Positions 18,915 to 31,471 are shown, counted from the first letter of the stretch. The stretch is 64,000 bases of DNA from Putridiphycobacter sp965230195 (GCA_965230195.1 OZ245997.1:558001-622000); one strand, 5' to 3'. A program made the numbers and translations. The notes: generated by a model from the letters alone, not told the origin.

Positions 18915-20559
18915 TGTCGTGTTTGGCGCTGAAACGCGCTAACGACGAAGGCATACTGATTACAAAGACTGTTGTAACAATCACTGTTCGGTTTTTTACG
19001 CGTCCACTGTCACATCAACGCGTCTCCGTGGCAGCTGCACGAAGGTGGACAGCTGTTCACTGACAATGGACGACTAATACACGCAAGATCGAGATAACAG
19101 ATGACGACACCTGTCATCACAGTCATAATTCCTGACCGGAACCTCTCGAACCCCCGAAACGGACCGGCTTGACTGGCTACTGATAGTAGCGACCTGAAAG
19201 GACTGCCCCACCGACGTCTCGGAACGCTTTGGGGACTGCTGGTGGAATCCAGATTGAGGGACACAGGAGAGCTCCACCCTCCCGGGGCTCCGAAATGGAC
19301 TAGCCAACTTAAATGACCTCGTTGGCCAAGCCCCACGGAATAGACCATAAAGCCTTGGCCTGGTAATCGACTCGACCCGGGCACGGACTGCTTTCCATGA
19401 GATGGACAAACGTCTCTCGCTTAAGGCATCAAAATCCAACGACATCTGCTAACCTGATTTCTAGAGGGTCATTGTAGGTTTTGGACCTCCTCAAAGTGGC
19501 GCTCAAGTCTTTGTCCTTACATGGCAGAATGGAAGCGAGCGAAGATAGCCACAGAAGCAGGCGATCAGGAACCAAAGGGTCCCCGCCAAATAATGGATCA
19601 AGCAAAAAATCTCAAGATACCTCAACGGAGAGGCACTGTGTGAGATCAAATAGAGAACCGTCAGCCGGCACCTGACCATGCATTCGCTGGAGTTCCGACG
19701 GGGTCAGTTCCCTGGAAAGTACCTCGACAGAGCCCAAACTTTTAGCCTCGGCCAGTTTGCTACTGTCCATGTTCCCTCCGACCAATACCTTTTCCGTTTT
19801 GGAGCCCTGGCGGAATTGCCATACTGTGCATGCGGGCAATCGTCGGAAGACAGAGATCGCTTGCTCTTCGAATGCCAGTTATTCGCAAACGCCTAACAAG
19901 AATTGCATCAAAAGTTGGAAGAACCCCCGGTGGTTTCTTGTATCTTTGACTATTTAGAAGCCGTATCCGATTTCGTGGAGAACATAGCCCTACTGGAGAG
20001 CTACAAGACGAACATGGGGCAAGTACAGAACGTGATGAACAACGCGAAACGACCCATGCTCTTCAAGTGTTGTGACTTCATCTGTGGTCAGACTTTCAAT
20101 GTACTTAATTTACAATGATGTTAAACGCTTTCCAGATCTTTTCAAACGGGAGATGAAAAGCCTCTATTTGAAAAAAAAATCACAGTGATAATCAACCCAA
20201 AGGCGCCGTGCAGGATCATGTGGTAATAAAGATGAGGAGGCCAAAGGTTGAACAAATGAGGTGAAAATAAAAAACAGTCTACATTCTCAATGTGTATTTG
20301 TCTATCTGCTATGGTTGGCCATCTTCTGGCGTATGGCATGCGTTCAGATAGTTGCTTGAGTGATAGGAAATACTTGCATAATGTTGATACAATCATGTCT
20401 GGATAGTGTCAGTGAACAGCTGTCCACCTTCGTGCAGCTGCGACGGGATGCGTTGATGTGACATTTGACGCGTATAAATCCGAACGATTAATTGTTACAA
20501 CAGTCTTTGTAATCCATACGCCTTCGTCGTTAACCCGTTGTCCGTCGACAAACACGACA
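18915..20559. mobile_element. Element with about 130-bp terminal inverted repeats (non-autonomous)
   Basis: 18938-19069 is matched in reverse complement by about 20405-20536 (landmarks taacgacgaaggc, caaagactgttgtaacaat and ggtggacagctgttcactgac). The outer ends read tgtcgtgtttg and caaacacgaca. The ends are flanked by similar but not identical strings (tagatgg left, gatagatgg right), so a target duplication is uncertain. No transposase is visible; the interior holds a retroelement fragment. It fits a foldback-type or non-autonomous DNA transposon, or an inverted duplication around an insertion. Confidence 0.6.
19678..20118 (+). pseudogene. C-terminal fragment of a second non-LTR retroelement
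   Basis: Frame from 19678 reads SLGQFATVHVPSDQYLFRFG and ELPYCACGQSSEDRDRLLFE. The CxCG...ExxxHLLFEC-type zinc-binding C-terminus is typical of non-LTR polyproteins. An in-frame TAA (about 19894) precedes QELHQKLEEPPVV and a further 60 codons. It differs clearly from the C-terminus of the LINE at 18 kb, so it is another family. It lies inside the inverted-repeat element. Confidence 0.55.
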
Positions 20560-20781
20560 GATAGATGGCAACGTTATGTCAACACGTGAAACGGTTGACA
20601 GCGACGTCTTCAATTCTCGTCAATTCTCGCAATTTGAAGCGCGATGCTTCGTTCAGAGATTTAGATGACCGGTTATTAAAAGAGAGCGTGCGAGATGAGT
20701 TTTTGTTTCTTCACTCCGTTGACAAAAGGTAGACGGTATAGGAACAGAAGAGGTTCATCGCCGGTGGGCATGAAAGGAGCC

Positions 20782-23200
20782 CTAAAAAGGAAGGCGAATC
20801 ATTCGACTTGAGGTGACAACATATGTGATATCCTTTTTTCGATGCGCTCTGTGCAGACAGCTGCTTGTCCTTGGCACACTACATCTAATGGAGTCCTTCC
20901 CTCTTTGTCTTTTATCGTTTTGAAAGCGCCGTACTTCAACAGAACCTTGTGAGGCCGAAATCATCCTACCATGCTCGGAGCCAATTGTTACTCTACCTTT
21001 ACAACATATGGGCGTCCGTGAGCCGCGGCTGTATGAAGTGGCGTCCATCCATTACGGTCCGTCACTTCGATCTTCGCTCCGGCTTCCAGCAGAACCTCAA
21101 ATGGTACACTCCATTACCAGAGCAACGCGAGGCCCCAGCACTCACTTCTACCACCCAGAGGTATCCACCATGTGCCGCCTCGTGCAGCGGAGTCCGGCCA
21201 TTGTTGTCAAATATTTCCGTCTTTGCCCCACGGGATAACAGGCGCTACCTCGAAGGAAGGTCTTTGGTAGAAAGCTCCAAGAAAGGCGAACTCACATCCG
21301 TGAATATCCAGTTGCCGACCCATGATGATAGAAACAGGGCAGTCCGTCCATCATCATCGGCAGCTTCGATATTCGCGCCGTCGTTCAGAAGGACCTAAAT
21401 AGCAATTGTCAATGGAGCACGCTCCTGAAAGGAGCCAGAAGGACTCTGGCGGTAGCTGAGTAATCGCGCGTCGCTGCCAGACGCAACGGCGTCCATCCGT
21501 TTGCGCAAACCGCATCGACCTCTGCACCGTATTCCAGCAAGACCTGGAGCAACAAATCCTCTCAGCCGTATTATGAGAGATCTCAACTATCACTCCTGCT
21601 GTTATGTAATGTCCACCGCTTGCTGCCATGTGCAATGGAGTCCGTCCGAAGTTGTCATCCACCTCGATCCCGGCACTGTGTTCCAACAAGGCCTCCAACA
21701 TAAGACGTCTGTCTCAGAGGTCGTCAAACATTCAGCACTACTCTTGCGGTATATGAATGGCCGTTCGTTGCTGCCAAGAACAGCGGCGTCCGCCCACTGC
21801 CGTCCACCACATCGGTCTCTGCCTTGTGCTTCAGCAGTTCCTCAACAGACCAGTCGCTTCAGAGAATGTTTACAGAAAGAAGAAAGACTTTGACGATGGG
21901 CAGGTATCCCTTTAGTGCAGCAACATGAAGGGGCCTCCATCCAGAGTGCCCAGACACTTCGATCGCGGCGCCGTACTCCAGCAGAACCTTAGACAGGCAG
22001 ATGACTTCCCGCCGTGATCTGAGAGTATTGATCGAAGACGCACGTTTACTGCATCCAGATGACCCGTCCAGGTTGCCAGCAAGAGTGGGGTCCATTCATT
22101 TCCGTCGATCGCTTCGATTTCAGCACCGCCATCCAAAAGGACCTCGCAAAACAGATTCTTTGCGAGGTGCATCTCAACGAGACCTCGATCTCACCTCCAT
22201 GACTCCCGTGTGGCCGTGCTGTGCCGCCAGATGAAGTGGCGTCCATCTGATAGTGCTGACCGTCTCCGTTTCTGCCCCGTAACGTAACAGTATCTGGCAG
22301 GCAGCGTCGATCGTACGATTCGAATGGCAGTCCTCTGAAAACGTGCCTTTGCAATGGTCGCATGTCCATAGTCGGCTGCCCTTTGTAGCGACGTCCTTCC
22401 CGATCGATCGACCGAGTCGATCTCTGCTTTGTGTCGCAGCAATTCCTCCAATGACAAAGTTCTCTTTCGTGTCGACGAATGGGAATGAGAGACTCACTCT
22501 CACGACATCTACGTGTCCGTTCATTGCTGCCAGGTGTAGTGCCGTCGACCCATACTTGTCAATTGCATCGATCTCCGCACCATGTTTCAAGAGCACCTTG
22601 AACGTTCGATCGCCACTGTAGATGACCGAACGGCACAAAACGCACCTCGGCGATTCTGCGATTTCCATTGATTGCTGCCAAATGAAGTGGAGTTCTGCCA
22701 CGGTCGTCGGCCGTCTGAGTATCGGCGCCGCCTTCCAGCAGTACCTTAAAACAGCAGCCCTGATCGAGTCGCCGAAGAAATCTGCAACTCGCCTTCACGT
22801 CTTCGAATCTCCCGTCGGCTACATATCTCTGGAGGAAAGTCCATCCAGATCTCTCGATCGCTTCCATCTCTGTGAGGTTGCCCCGAACACACGATCTCTT
22901 TCGGTCGTCTGGCCTACGAGTGGCTACACGTGCTAACCTGTTGGTGATATTCTTTGTTTCTCTGTGTGTGGGCGATCCCGTGTCCTCGGGTTTTGTCGAG
23001 GCCGCCGGATGTTCTCGGATTGTGCCATGCTGCCTTGCTCGACAATATGAGAAGGTCGAGCGCGTTCGCCGGATCCTACACGGCAGACAGTTTGTTGTCG
23101 GCAAGGATGATCGAATACTACCGTGAATGCCGCACGACTGTCGCGACTCTGCCAAAAGAAGGGCAATCCAAATGCCAACGACCCAGCCCTTCCCGCTCAT
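20782..23200 (-). CDS. Multi-exon ankyrin-repeat protein with a possible signal peptide
   Basis: About thirteen ankyrin repeats, nearly all one per exon, spaced about 150 bp with introns of about 50 bp. Examples are GADTQTADDRGRTPLHLAAI (about 22700), GAEIDAIDKYGSTALHLAAM (about 22560), GAETETVSTIRWTPLHLAAQ (about 22250), YGAAIEVSGHSGWRPLHVAA (about 21950), SAGIEVDDNFGRTPLHMAAS (about 21650) and EAGAKIEVTDRNGWTPLHTA (about 21070). The last exon ends KDKEGRTPLDVV, then a basic tail to 20782. A plausible start near 23200 gives MSGKGWVVGIWIALLLAESR, which looks like a signal peptide. Ankyrin stacks bind proteins; the target is unknown. Confidence 0.75.
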
Positions 23201-23221
23201 TTCCGCAGAGAACACCGGCGA

Positions 23222-24500
23222 AGGAGACTGTGTAAGATGCCAGACGGTTTGAACGACCTTCGAACACGAAGTCCAAAATGAATGGGCTGCCTAGGGACAG
23301 TGGAGATGCGTCGTCGTATTCGCTACGTACGGCACACTACATCAAATCCCGCCTTGCGCCGCCACAGACGACGGACGATATCGTGGTTCTGCCTCATCCG
23401 GTGGTATTCTTTGATCCTCTACACGATGCCGTCGAGCAAGATGCAGGACTGGCGCAGCGAAACGTATTGTCTATACACCGAAAGAGGTATCTGAGGGAAC
23501 TGCCTCCATTCCATATGCGGACTCTACTGTCTTCACTCCCTTCCCGAATTCCGAACGATTCGACTCACAGGAGAAGAGGTAACTTATCGGGTAATGTCAG
23601 CTCTCAGCTCTGAGATATTCGCCCTCGTCAAATTCAGCACGCCGTCATCGCCGAGGGAAACGATAGGGTCCGGAATACGTGAAGGTTCGACGGGAAACTG
23701 AATAACGCTAGGGGACATAAGAGGCCAAGACATCTCCGATACCTACCCCTACTCAGCTTCCAAATCGACGTCTTGTGCTACACGAATTCTGTTTCCTTTA
23801 TTTCATTGCTTGACCGATTCCGCATATCCTATTCGACATTCCATCGATTCGTCGCCGACGAAGCATTCAAGTTGTTAAGACGGATGGACGCACACGCTGT
23901 CCAACGTCGAAGGTGATCCAGGACACCATTCCCTGTGAAAGAGTCAACAACCTCCTGCAGTCGCGCAGTCAGTCAGTAATAGAAAAGTGGCGCCTGCGAT
24001 GTGATTCGTGTTGATCTTCACTTGGAAATACGCAAGCGACCCTCACATGCATGGATGGTCGTTGTGCTCCGAAGGGTGAACGGAGTAGTGAGTATCCGAA
24101 CGAGAGGCTGAAGAGTGAGCGGGCCTTGTGCACGGAGACAGCACTCATCGTAGAGTCCGCAGCATTTTTTCCGTCGCCTTCTGTCGATATTGACGTTTTT
24201 GCAAGCGTTTTTTGTCGTTTTCCGCAGCATCGTTTGAAACGAGCATCAAGTGTAAAGCCAGCTGGTCTCTGAATGTGCCAGCCCTGTTAATCTCAGACGA
24301 TAGTTTCATGACAGGAGAAGCGAGAACATCGCGATCAGCAATTAGAGAAAATGATGGAGCTCAGTCTTTATGTTCTCCACCAAGCACTGATGACGCAAGA
24401 AACGTCTCCTTGTCCGTCATACCCGTTTCACACAAACATATGCTAAATTCGCGCATCCTCAGTTATCTGGCGATTCGAGTTCCTGCGCACAATCGACATG
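23222..24500. other. Region without a recognised gene
   Basis: A 111-codon plus-strand ORF at 23278-23613 (begins MNGLPRDSGDASSYS) has a stretch VVLPHPVVFFDPLHDAVEQD that could be coding, but no family or splice partner was seen. I looked here on the minus strand for a kinesin motor that would follow the KCBP-like gene and found no P-loop (GxTGxGKT) or switch motif. Confidence 0.4.
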
Positions 24501-24504
24501 GTTC

Positions 24505-27500
24505 TATGAGATGGCAAGAAGAATCGAAGGCTCTGACCGGCTGAACTTCTGTTTCAGTTCATCGATCTCATTCTGAAGCGCGGCGATCTTAGTCGCGAGC
24601 GTTTCTTTTTCGGGTACATACGCTCTTAAATTACCAATGACGCTCTCTAAGCGCTGGCGTGTCTCCCTCTCCTCCTTGTACTGTTTCTCCAAGCAATCGA
24701 TCCTACGTCCTTGCCCCTCAATGACGGACGCCGTTTTCTTTTCCATACGTTCGACGTCCCGACGCAGCTGTCTAAGCTTCGCCAGTTCCGTCTGGTCCTC
24801 TTTCATCTGCGCCATCTTGTCCGAGTCTTCGTCGTACATTGCTGTGTCGTTAGCGGACTGCTCTTGGAGCTCATTCACCTCTCCGTCCTCGGTCTTGATA
24901 CTATTCTTCAAGTTGCTGTTGATATCTTTCAACTGTGCTTTGAGATCCTGGACCTCCGTTCCTTTCAACGCTTCGAGTTCTTCTAGTCGCTTGCTGACGT
25001 TACTTATCTGTTGTTCGATCCCATCTATCTGACTTGGAACGGAGTCTCCCCTAAAGAAAACGTGAGATCCATGGATGGAAAGGAAAAAAAAGGTAAGAGG
25101 TGCGATCGCACTTTTCTTCGGCTTTTCTCAGTTCCGTCTGGAGTTTTTCGTAGATGACCCGCAGCTGCTGGACTTGCACACTTTCCTCATTCGGGGCGGC
25201 GACGTTGGAGACCACCGATGGCTCTATCGTCTCTGTGGTGACTAGTTCCTGCCAAAAGACAACGATGCTGCGGAGAATCGTCAGAGAAGAAAGGAACAGA
25301 CAGCTTGAATGTTGTGGAGCTCTTCTTTGGCAGCATCAATGGCCTTGCGAGCAGCAGAGATTTCGGACTGAAGATCCATCCTCTCCGTCTTACAGCTGGC
25401 GAGACTCGTTCGGATGCCCTCGAGCTGATGGTGCATTTCCTGCACTTTAGATGTTGCTTCTTTCTCTTTCTTCTCGAGTTCTTCAATTCGCATCGTCGTC
25501 TCTTCGACATTCTTCTGCATCTTTTTCAAGTGTTGATCGTATTCCGGACTGAGTTTCACTTGAGCCCGTCTCGAAGAGTTGGCGGATCCCCTTTGCTTCT
25601 TGGCCTTGAGGAATCGCTTCATCATGATATCGGTAATGTGCGTCTGCAAGGCCATACAGATATCGTCTCCCTGACAAGTCTCGAACCGAAAGATGTGTAA
25701 AACACCCGTTACACGCATCTTAAAGAATATTGCCTGACTACTGGATCCAAACTGCATGATGTCGCGCAGCTCGGTCGAGTGAAGGTACTCTTTGGGGACA
25801 GGACGAAAAAGGTGAACACCTCTCTTATTGATACCCAAGATCAGCTCGGACGGCAGCAGACCGATAGGATCCTCCATTCGTTTGACCGAGAAGAAAACCG
25901 AATTGCCGTATGGCAGGCTTCTCAGAATCCTCAAGAACTGAAGCTTCGCATGCTCCTGTGTCGCTGCACTCATGGCGACATATCTGCGATGCACATCCCG
26001 ACGCCATTCCTCCCCTGGACGTGTCATTCTCACCTAGATCAGACATCAGCAGTGGCGGCGCTCAGTGCGCCGTCGCGTCTGGGGTACCTACCTGTTTGGT
26101 GAGATTCTTGTCGAGCTCTCGCAGAAAGACGTCGCTTCTTTTGTCGAGACCCGGTCCTTGCGAAGCGAGGATCTGCCAGGCGCACATCTGGGAAGCGTCA
26201 TCCTTCTCAACTGGATAATTCTCCTGGAGAAAGTCGTGCCGGGCCTGAGCATAGGATAGGTTGACAAATGTGGGCTCCGTGATGTGCTCGTCCTGTTCTC
26301 TGAACATGTTTTTCTTGAACAGTAACGTCACGTCAATTCCTTCGGCCCTGGCCTCTGCCAGGATGTCCGCGATGTATCTGTTTTCATCGAGCAGCACGTG
26401 CCGCTCCTGAATGGCCTCGTGCCTGTCTTCATTTTGTCGCTGTGTGTAGAGCTTATAGATGCCGAAACTGCCGAAGTTCTCCAGTTCGATGGTTTTAGCT
26501 AGCTGCTCCACAGCTTCCTGGACAGTCGTCATAACTTCATAGTCCAGCGCCGCCGCATTGCCGTCCAAGAACGAGACACGCGTGACCAGTTTCTTGTTCT
26601 CCCACAGCGCCTCGATATCGGCAGACTGCAGTGCAGCCTTCCTCTGTCCCCCTTTCGTCGAGCTCTTGAACGTGTTCCAGACACGTTCCACGAGACCGTA
26701 AACAGCTTCGTCATCGGACTCAGCACGCATGACGCTCTGAATGAATTCAGATAGAAGGGAGACATAGTCCTGCAGGCAGTGCAGATCAAGGCAGCTTGTC
26801 GATCAGGAAGGGCGGTGCACCTTGGACGGCGGCGCGGATGCAGCAAGAACAAGCCAGAGCTCCCAGAGGCGCAGCTTCGAAGTGAGATTGGGATTGTTGC
26901 GCGTCTGCTTCATGAGCTGCATGTAGAGCTCGTCTTTGAGGATGGCGGCACGGAGGCAGTCTTCTACGATCCTGCCAGCGACGTCTTTCTGTGGCACCTT
27001 CTCTACGGGACCGTCACAATCGGATAGGTACTTCAGAACGTCGTTAAACATCAAAACGGCTTTCTCATTGTTCTCTTTATCCATTCGGAGCAGACTCGCC
27101 TTTATCATTTCCTGCTCGGTAAACACGGCTCAGGAGAGATCGTGGATTGGTGCCGACAGGTGACCGGTGAGTAGACGAGGAGATCGTCGAGGCTCATGTC
27201 GTCTTTATTCGCGAGTTTGCGGCATTGGCTCCTTGGAAGTGGTAGGCCATCCATCTAGGCAGCACATTCGTCAACGGTCCACTCACGTTGCGCCGAGACT
27301 GTGTTGCGACGAGAGGTATCACCTGGAAATTGTTGGCGACACTGCCAAGCCCAGTGAGGTTCTTGTCTGACGTGTGCGTCGAAACGGATGCCGCATCCTA
27401 CAGACAGGCCACAGGGTGAGAGTTCGGCTGCCTACACTCGACAGGTGAATGGCTTTCTCGGCATCGTCTTCGTGCACACTTTTAATAGCGTCGTCTGTGT

Positions 27501-27654
27501 AATTTTCTGCAAGATATCTCCGATAGACATTCGCCAGAAGCAGTTGCGCAGCAGTGTATGGCACGAGATCAGTACGATACCGAAGAATGCTCGACTCGAA
27601 GATCCTACTTGTATGGCCAGCGAGCTGACAATAGCCTCTCACTCGCCTTGGCAC
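24505..27654 (-). CDS. MyTH4-FERM-coiled-coil protein, KCBP-like but without a motor
   Basis: Exons from high to low coordinates: an N-terminal segment (27654-27320), then MSLDDLLVYSP joined over a 50-bp intron to QEMIKASLLRMDKENNEKAV and LYMQLMKQTRNNPNLTSKLR (MyTH4). FERM follows: VSFLDGNAAALDYEVMTTVQ, YPVEKDDASQMCAWQILASQ, LPYGNSVFFSVKRMEDPIGL, GINKRGVHLFRPVPKEYLHS and GVLHIFRFETCQGDDICMAL. Then a long coiled coil to IDCLEKQYKEERETRQRLES. The FERM region closely follows plant kinesin-like calmodulin-binding protein. In KCBP the kinesin-14 motor begins right after this coil; here the frame ends LLAIS-stop and no motor is found. Confidence 0.82.
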
Positions 27655-28734
27655 TCAGAACACTGAGGTGCCACGAGAAGTGTTAAAAGCGCATGGCAGA
27701 ATTTTGCGAGAAACGAGGCGCACGTTCGCGGACGAAGCGTAAGAGGCGAGAAACGGAACGTCGACTTCCTTACGTTTTCGGCCATTTGTTCAGACTTCGG
27801 CACGGGGCACAAAATACGTAAACGTCGCGTTCTTGAGGTTTTACTGCTGAAAAGAACAAACCGACAAAAACACAAGGAATTCGACCTAACGGTCGTTCTT
27901 CTTGCCAGGCCGCTGGATCGGATTCTGCGAAAGGCAAAAGGAAGGACGTCAACTGAAATTGGCACGGTCGCTGCGGATGACATTTAAGACTTCATCCATT
28001 CGCATTCTTTGCTGCCTAAAAATCATAAGATTGTTTCCTGGCACGACAATACAGACGGATCCACCCACGACTCTACCTGACAAGGAAGGCGAGAACCAGG
28101 TCAACTTACAAGTTCGTCTTCTGGTGCATTTCAGTAGTACAGACAAATTCCTGACCGCACAGCCCATTTCATTCTCACATAGAATCCGAGCAGTTTTTGG
28201 CAGTCTCTCTCCAAGGGCAGTTGTGCGAGTATGTTTGAACGGCAGAGAAAAAGCAGTCTATCGACTGGATCGTCTCTTTCTTTGTCGGACGCCCTTATCG
28301 AACGATTCTGGTTGTGGATTCGCAGCGAGATAGCTGTTTTGCGTGCATTCCAGAACGCGATACTACAAAATACGACCATTGCTGCCTGCCATACAGCGTC
28401 AGACGGCGCTGAGCTGTCCGTGATGACACATCCTCGAGCGCTTCCCTGACGTAATGCACATAAACCTACATACATCTCCTCCATCCCAAGGCGCAACACC
28501 CGTTTGCTTCGTTGCCACGTGTACGACAAGGAACGCCGACGCGTCATCGGAAATTCCGACAACGCTATCACCTCGCTCTCCTCGTTCCATTTCGTATCTG
28601 TTGTCCAAACACATCCTGCTTCTATTTAGAAGCTGTCCATCCGTCGGAGACGCTGCTGTGTTGAATAAGCCGCCTTCGCTAAGCAAGGCCATATTAAAGG
28701 TCGTCAACAGGGACGCTCGTTATTTATCGATACA
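27655..28734. other. Intergenic stretch, nothing recognised
   Basis: Several ORFs of 60-150 codons overlap on both strands (for example 27902-28333 plus and 28131-28571 minus) but none shows a family motif or convincing splice continuation. It probably contains the promoter of the gene at 28735 and of the KCBP-like gene. Confidence 0.4.
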
Positions 28735-29400
28735 ATGAGCCGTCCAGTTGACGGATCTGCCGAACAGAGCATATCATCGCCACGTCTTGGCAAAACAACA
28801 CTCGAATGGAAAAGCGACTGCACGGAATCAGACACTAGAGAAGAGAGACGTCGTGAAGATGACGTTTTGGGATCAGAGACAAAAACATCCGCGCCCAACG
28901 AAGACGATGAGATGTCGATTCCAGAGCAAGAAGCAGGTCGACGATATCGGTTCGTCTCCTGCTCGCGACATCAAGACTTCTTTGTCAGATCTATCTGTCC
29001 ATGAAGCCTCGAGCGAGTCGTGGGAGGTCGGCATCGATGACGATAATATGGGTGCTGCTTACAACGACAAGATGCACGACGACATGGAGTCTCGCCGGCA
29101 ACGTACCTTAAGAGGTATCCATCACCAATCTACGGAACCCACACGCACGTGCGTTTCGTGTCAGAGATTGCCGCTTATGATCGGATCGGTGGGGATTACT
29201 GTCCTCCAGCGATTGTTCCTCCGGATTTGATCACCAAGCTGCAGAAACGGAAGGATGACTTCGTCCGCGATGCTCGGGAAAGAAGAGCCCCCTTTGAGAA
29301 GTATCAAGAGTTCGACGCCTTCATCGATGAACTGACCCTCCTGGATGATCAAAGCTGGAAGACACTCAGACTCGTGCGCAATCCAGAACGGCCACAGTAG
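28735..29400 (+). CDS. Hypothetical acidic protein, three exons
   Basis: MSRPVDGSAEQSISSPRLGK starts an acidic, Ser/Glu-rich exon. An intron of about 59 bp (28938-28998) leads to DLSVHEASSESWEVGIDDDN, and a second of about 62 bp (29101-29162) leads to AAYDRIGGDYCPPAIVPPDL. The end reads FDAFIDELTLLDDQSWKTLR and stops at TAG 29398-29400. Both introns have GT-AG ends and keep the frame. No known domain. It is convergent with RPN3. Confidence 0.5.
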
Positions 29401-29634
29401 TGTTGACGACAGACGATGCCGCGGCTTCGATGCGTTGAACAATCGTACGCATTGCAGCTCCGATTACCCGTTCTCCTTCTTGTCACACCTTTAAACACCC
29501 ACTGTCCCTGACAGCAGAGTATCGAACGGATTCAATCGTAAGTCGTGATCGGAATATCGGTAAGAGAGAGAGAGACGAGCGCCGTTGCTGTGTGTTGTAT
29601 AATTAAAGAGTATGGAACGGTATGGTCAGGGTTC

Positions 29635-31414
29635 TCAATAGTCCTCCTCTTCCTCTTCTTCTTGAATCGCCTTTGCCAATTCCTGTTCCTGTGCCAGTCG
29701 TTCTTTTCTGGCTTCGGCATCTTCAAGGGGTGGTTTGTGAGCCTCGGGGTCAAATCGCATGGCCTTGACGGCCTGCCACCACACATCTCTCCACGGGATC
29801 GATGACGTGACGTCGTCCTCACCTCGTTGTGTATGTCAAGGCAGAAGGCAATTCTGGCATGGAACGCTTTCTGAGGTTCCTGCGTCGAGTAGATGTCGGC
29901 CACTTCGATGCTCTGCATGTACTGCTCGTCGTGATTGATGGTGGCATCGATTCCTCCATCCCGAATGGCCTTGGCCACCACGTGCTCCGTATCGTCCTCT
30001 GGACCCAGTCCCAGCTTCTGGGCGACATCCTTGAGGGAGATTCTGGAGTAAGCAATGTTGATTCTTCGCAGCCCTGTTCGAAGGACGTTGTGGTGTAAAC
30101 GGGTAATGAGGTTCTGCGTGTGGTCGGCATGGAAGTTACTGGCATACTGTTGCGCCACGGCTCTAAACAATTCGTTGGGCGGCAGGCGAAAGCGGCCGAG
30201 ATCTGACGCACTTGAAGGCGCTGAGGTCGCCGCTGCGGACAGCCTTGGTCACCTGGAAGTAGGGATGCAGTTCGCTGGACATCCCTTTCTGTAAGAAGTC
30301 GCTCATGGGCGGGATCTCTCCCAACAAAAGGCTCACTAGAACGACCCATTTGTTCACCATCACTCGAAAACCGTGTGCAGAATTGGGCGCCTAGACGTCA
30401 CACACGGATTCGATCTTCGTCTGACGCGTCGAACATTTGGTCACACTTTCCGCGCCGCCTGAAGGAGACAGTCCTTTGCGTCGGTATACTCTAGCTGGAT
30501 CGCACGGATTCTTCCCCAGTAATACAGGTAGCGCGCCACCTGTGCCGTGTTCACCGTGGGCTCCGGTGCCTTGGATCTCAGTTTCTCGGCCTGCCACACA
30601 TTCCGTCTCACTCTGTCAGCAGCGCCGTGACTCGGCACTTGATCGTAGAGGTTGTAGTGCAGATAGTTCCTGAGCAGAAGATTGAGAAGCGTCTCCTGCG
30701 TGATATCGTCGTGCTGCAGCACCGCCGTCTGCAGACGACACAGCAACTGCCTACGCGTGAGCGAGACACACAGAATCAGGTCCGTCGCCTTCTCAGACCG
30801 CATCGCTCACGGCCGGATCTCTTTGAGGCGATCGAGCTTCTCGTAGACCAATCCGTAGTAGAAATAGATCTTCGCTCCGACGGCATCGAGCGTGCGGCGA
30901 TTGTACGAACCGAGTCTCTCGAAGGCCTCGTCCGAGACGCTCTTTGCCTTCTGGATGTTGCCGCTGCCGATCAGGAAGAGCTGTGCCAGGAGATACGAAT
31001 ACATCTCCACCTCCGGCAAAACCTGTCCCTTCCCCTCTCCCGCCATCACTCCGTTGGAATCCAATTCCATCGAATCTTCGGACTGGACATGACAGCAGCC
31101 ACTTCGCCGCTGTCCTCTGCATCGTGGCTCACCGATGCGAGATGCGACAGGATCGAACGGCGGCAGCGGTGATTCTCGGGATAGATCTCTTTGACAGAGG
31201 CCGTCAGAATGGCGGGGGTCAACTCGTGCTTCAGTGCATTGGTTTCGCGCAGAACCCGACCGACCAAGGCGCGAGTGTCGCGCTCCTTGACAGCTTGACT
31301 GAGCAATTCCCTTGCCTGTCTCAGCCGCTGCGCCACGCTTGGCTTCGTCGTCGTCGCGACACCGTCTTTCTCGCCATCCGTCTGCGTCGTCATGTCGTTC
31401 GCGAGCTTGCCCAT
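29635..31414 (-). CDS. RPN3: 26S proteasome regulatory subunit RPN3 (PSMD3)
   Basis: Non-ATPase lid subunit of the 19S particle. Exons read MGKLANDMTTQTDGEKDGVA, then YSYLLAQLFLIGSGNIQKAK, KIYFYYGLVYEKLDRLKEIR, LTRRQLLCRLQTAVLQHDDI, LLRNYLHYNLYDQ, VARYLYYWGRIRAIQLEYTD and WVVLVSLLLGEIPPMSDFLQ. The PCI domain has RINIAYSRISLKDVAQKLGL, and the end is AVKAMRFDPEAHKPPLEDAE followed by an acidic tail EEEEEDY and a stop at 29635-29637. About five short introns are needed. The start is 57 bp from the divergent HDAC11-like start, so they probably share a promoter. Confidence 0.93.
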
Positions 31415-31471
31415 ATCGACCGCGTGTTCGTTCGTTCGGTTGGTACGTGCATCAGCAGTAGACGAACGCCA

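Noticed and set aside
19010..19445. Two overlapping 123-124-codon minus-strand ORFs in the inverted-repeat element as a transposase
   Set aside because: No DDE or other catalytic signature, low-complexity Ser/Arg composition, and they run into the inverted repeat.
26529..26852. Minus-strand ORF overlapping the FERM exon
   Set aside because: Shadow frame of the MyTH4-FERM gene; composition is Arg/Ser-rich and motif-free.
30944..31471. In-frame upstream extension of the HDAC11-like frame (475-codon ORF)
   Set aside because: The extension overlaps RPN3 exons on the other strand and lacks deacetylase similarity. The Met at 31472 fits the family start.
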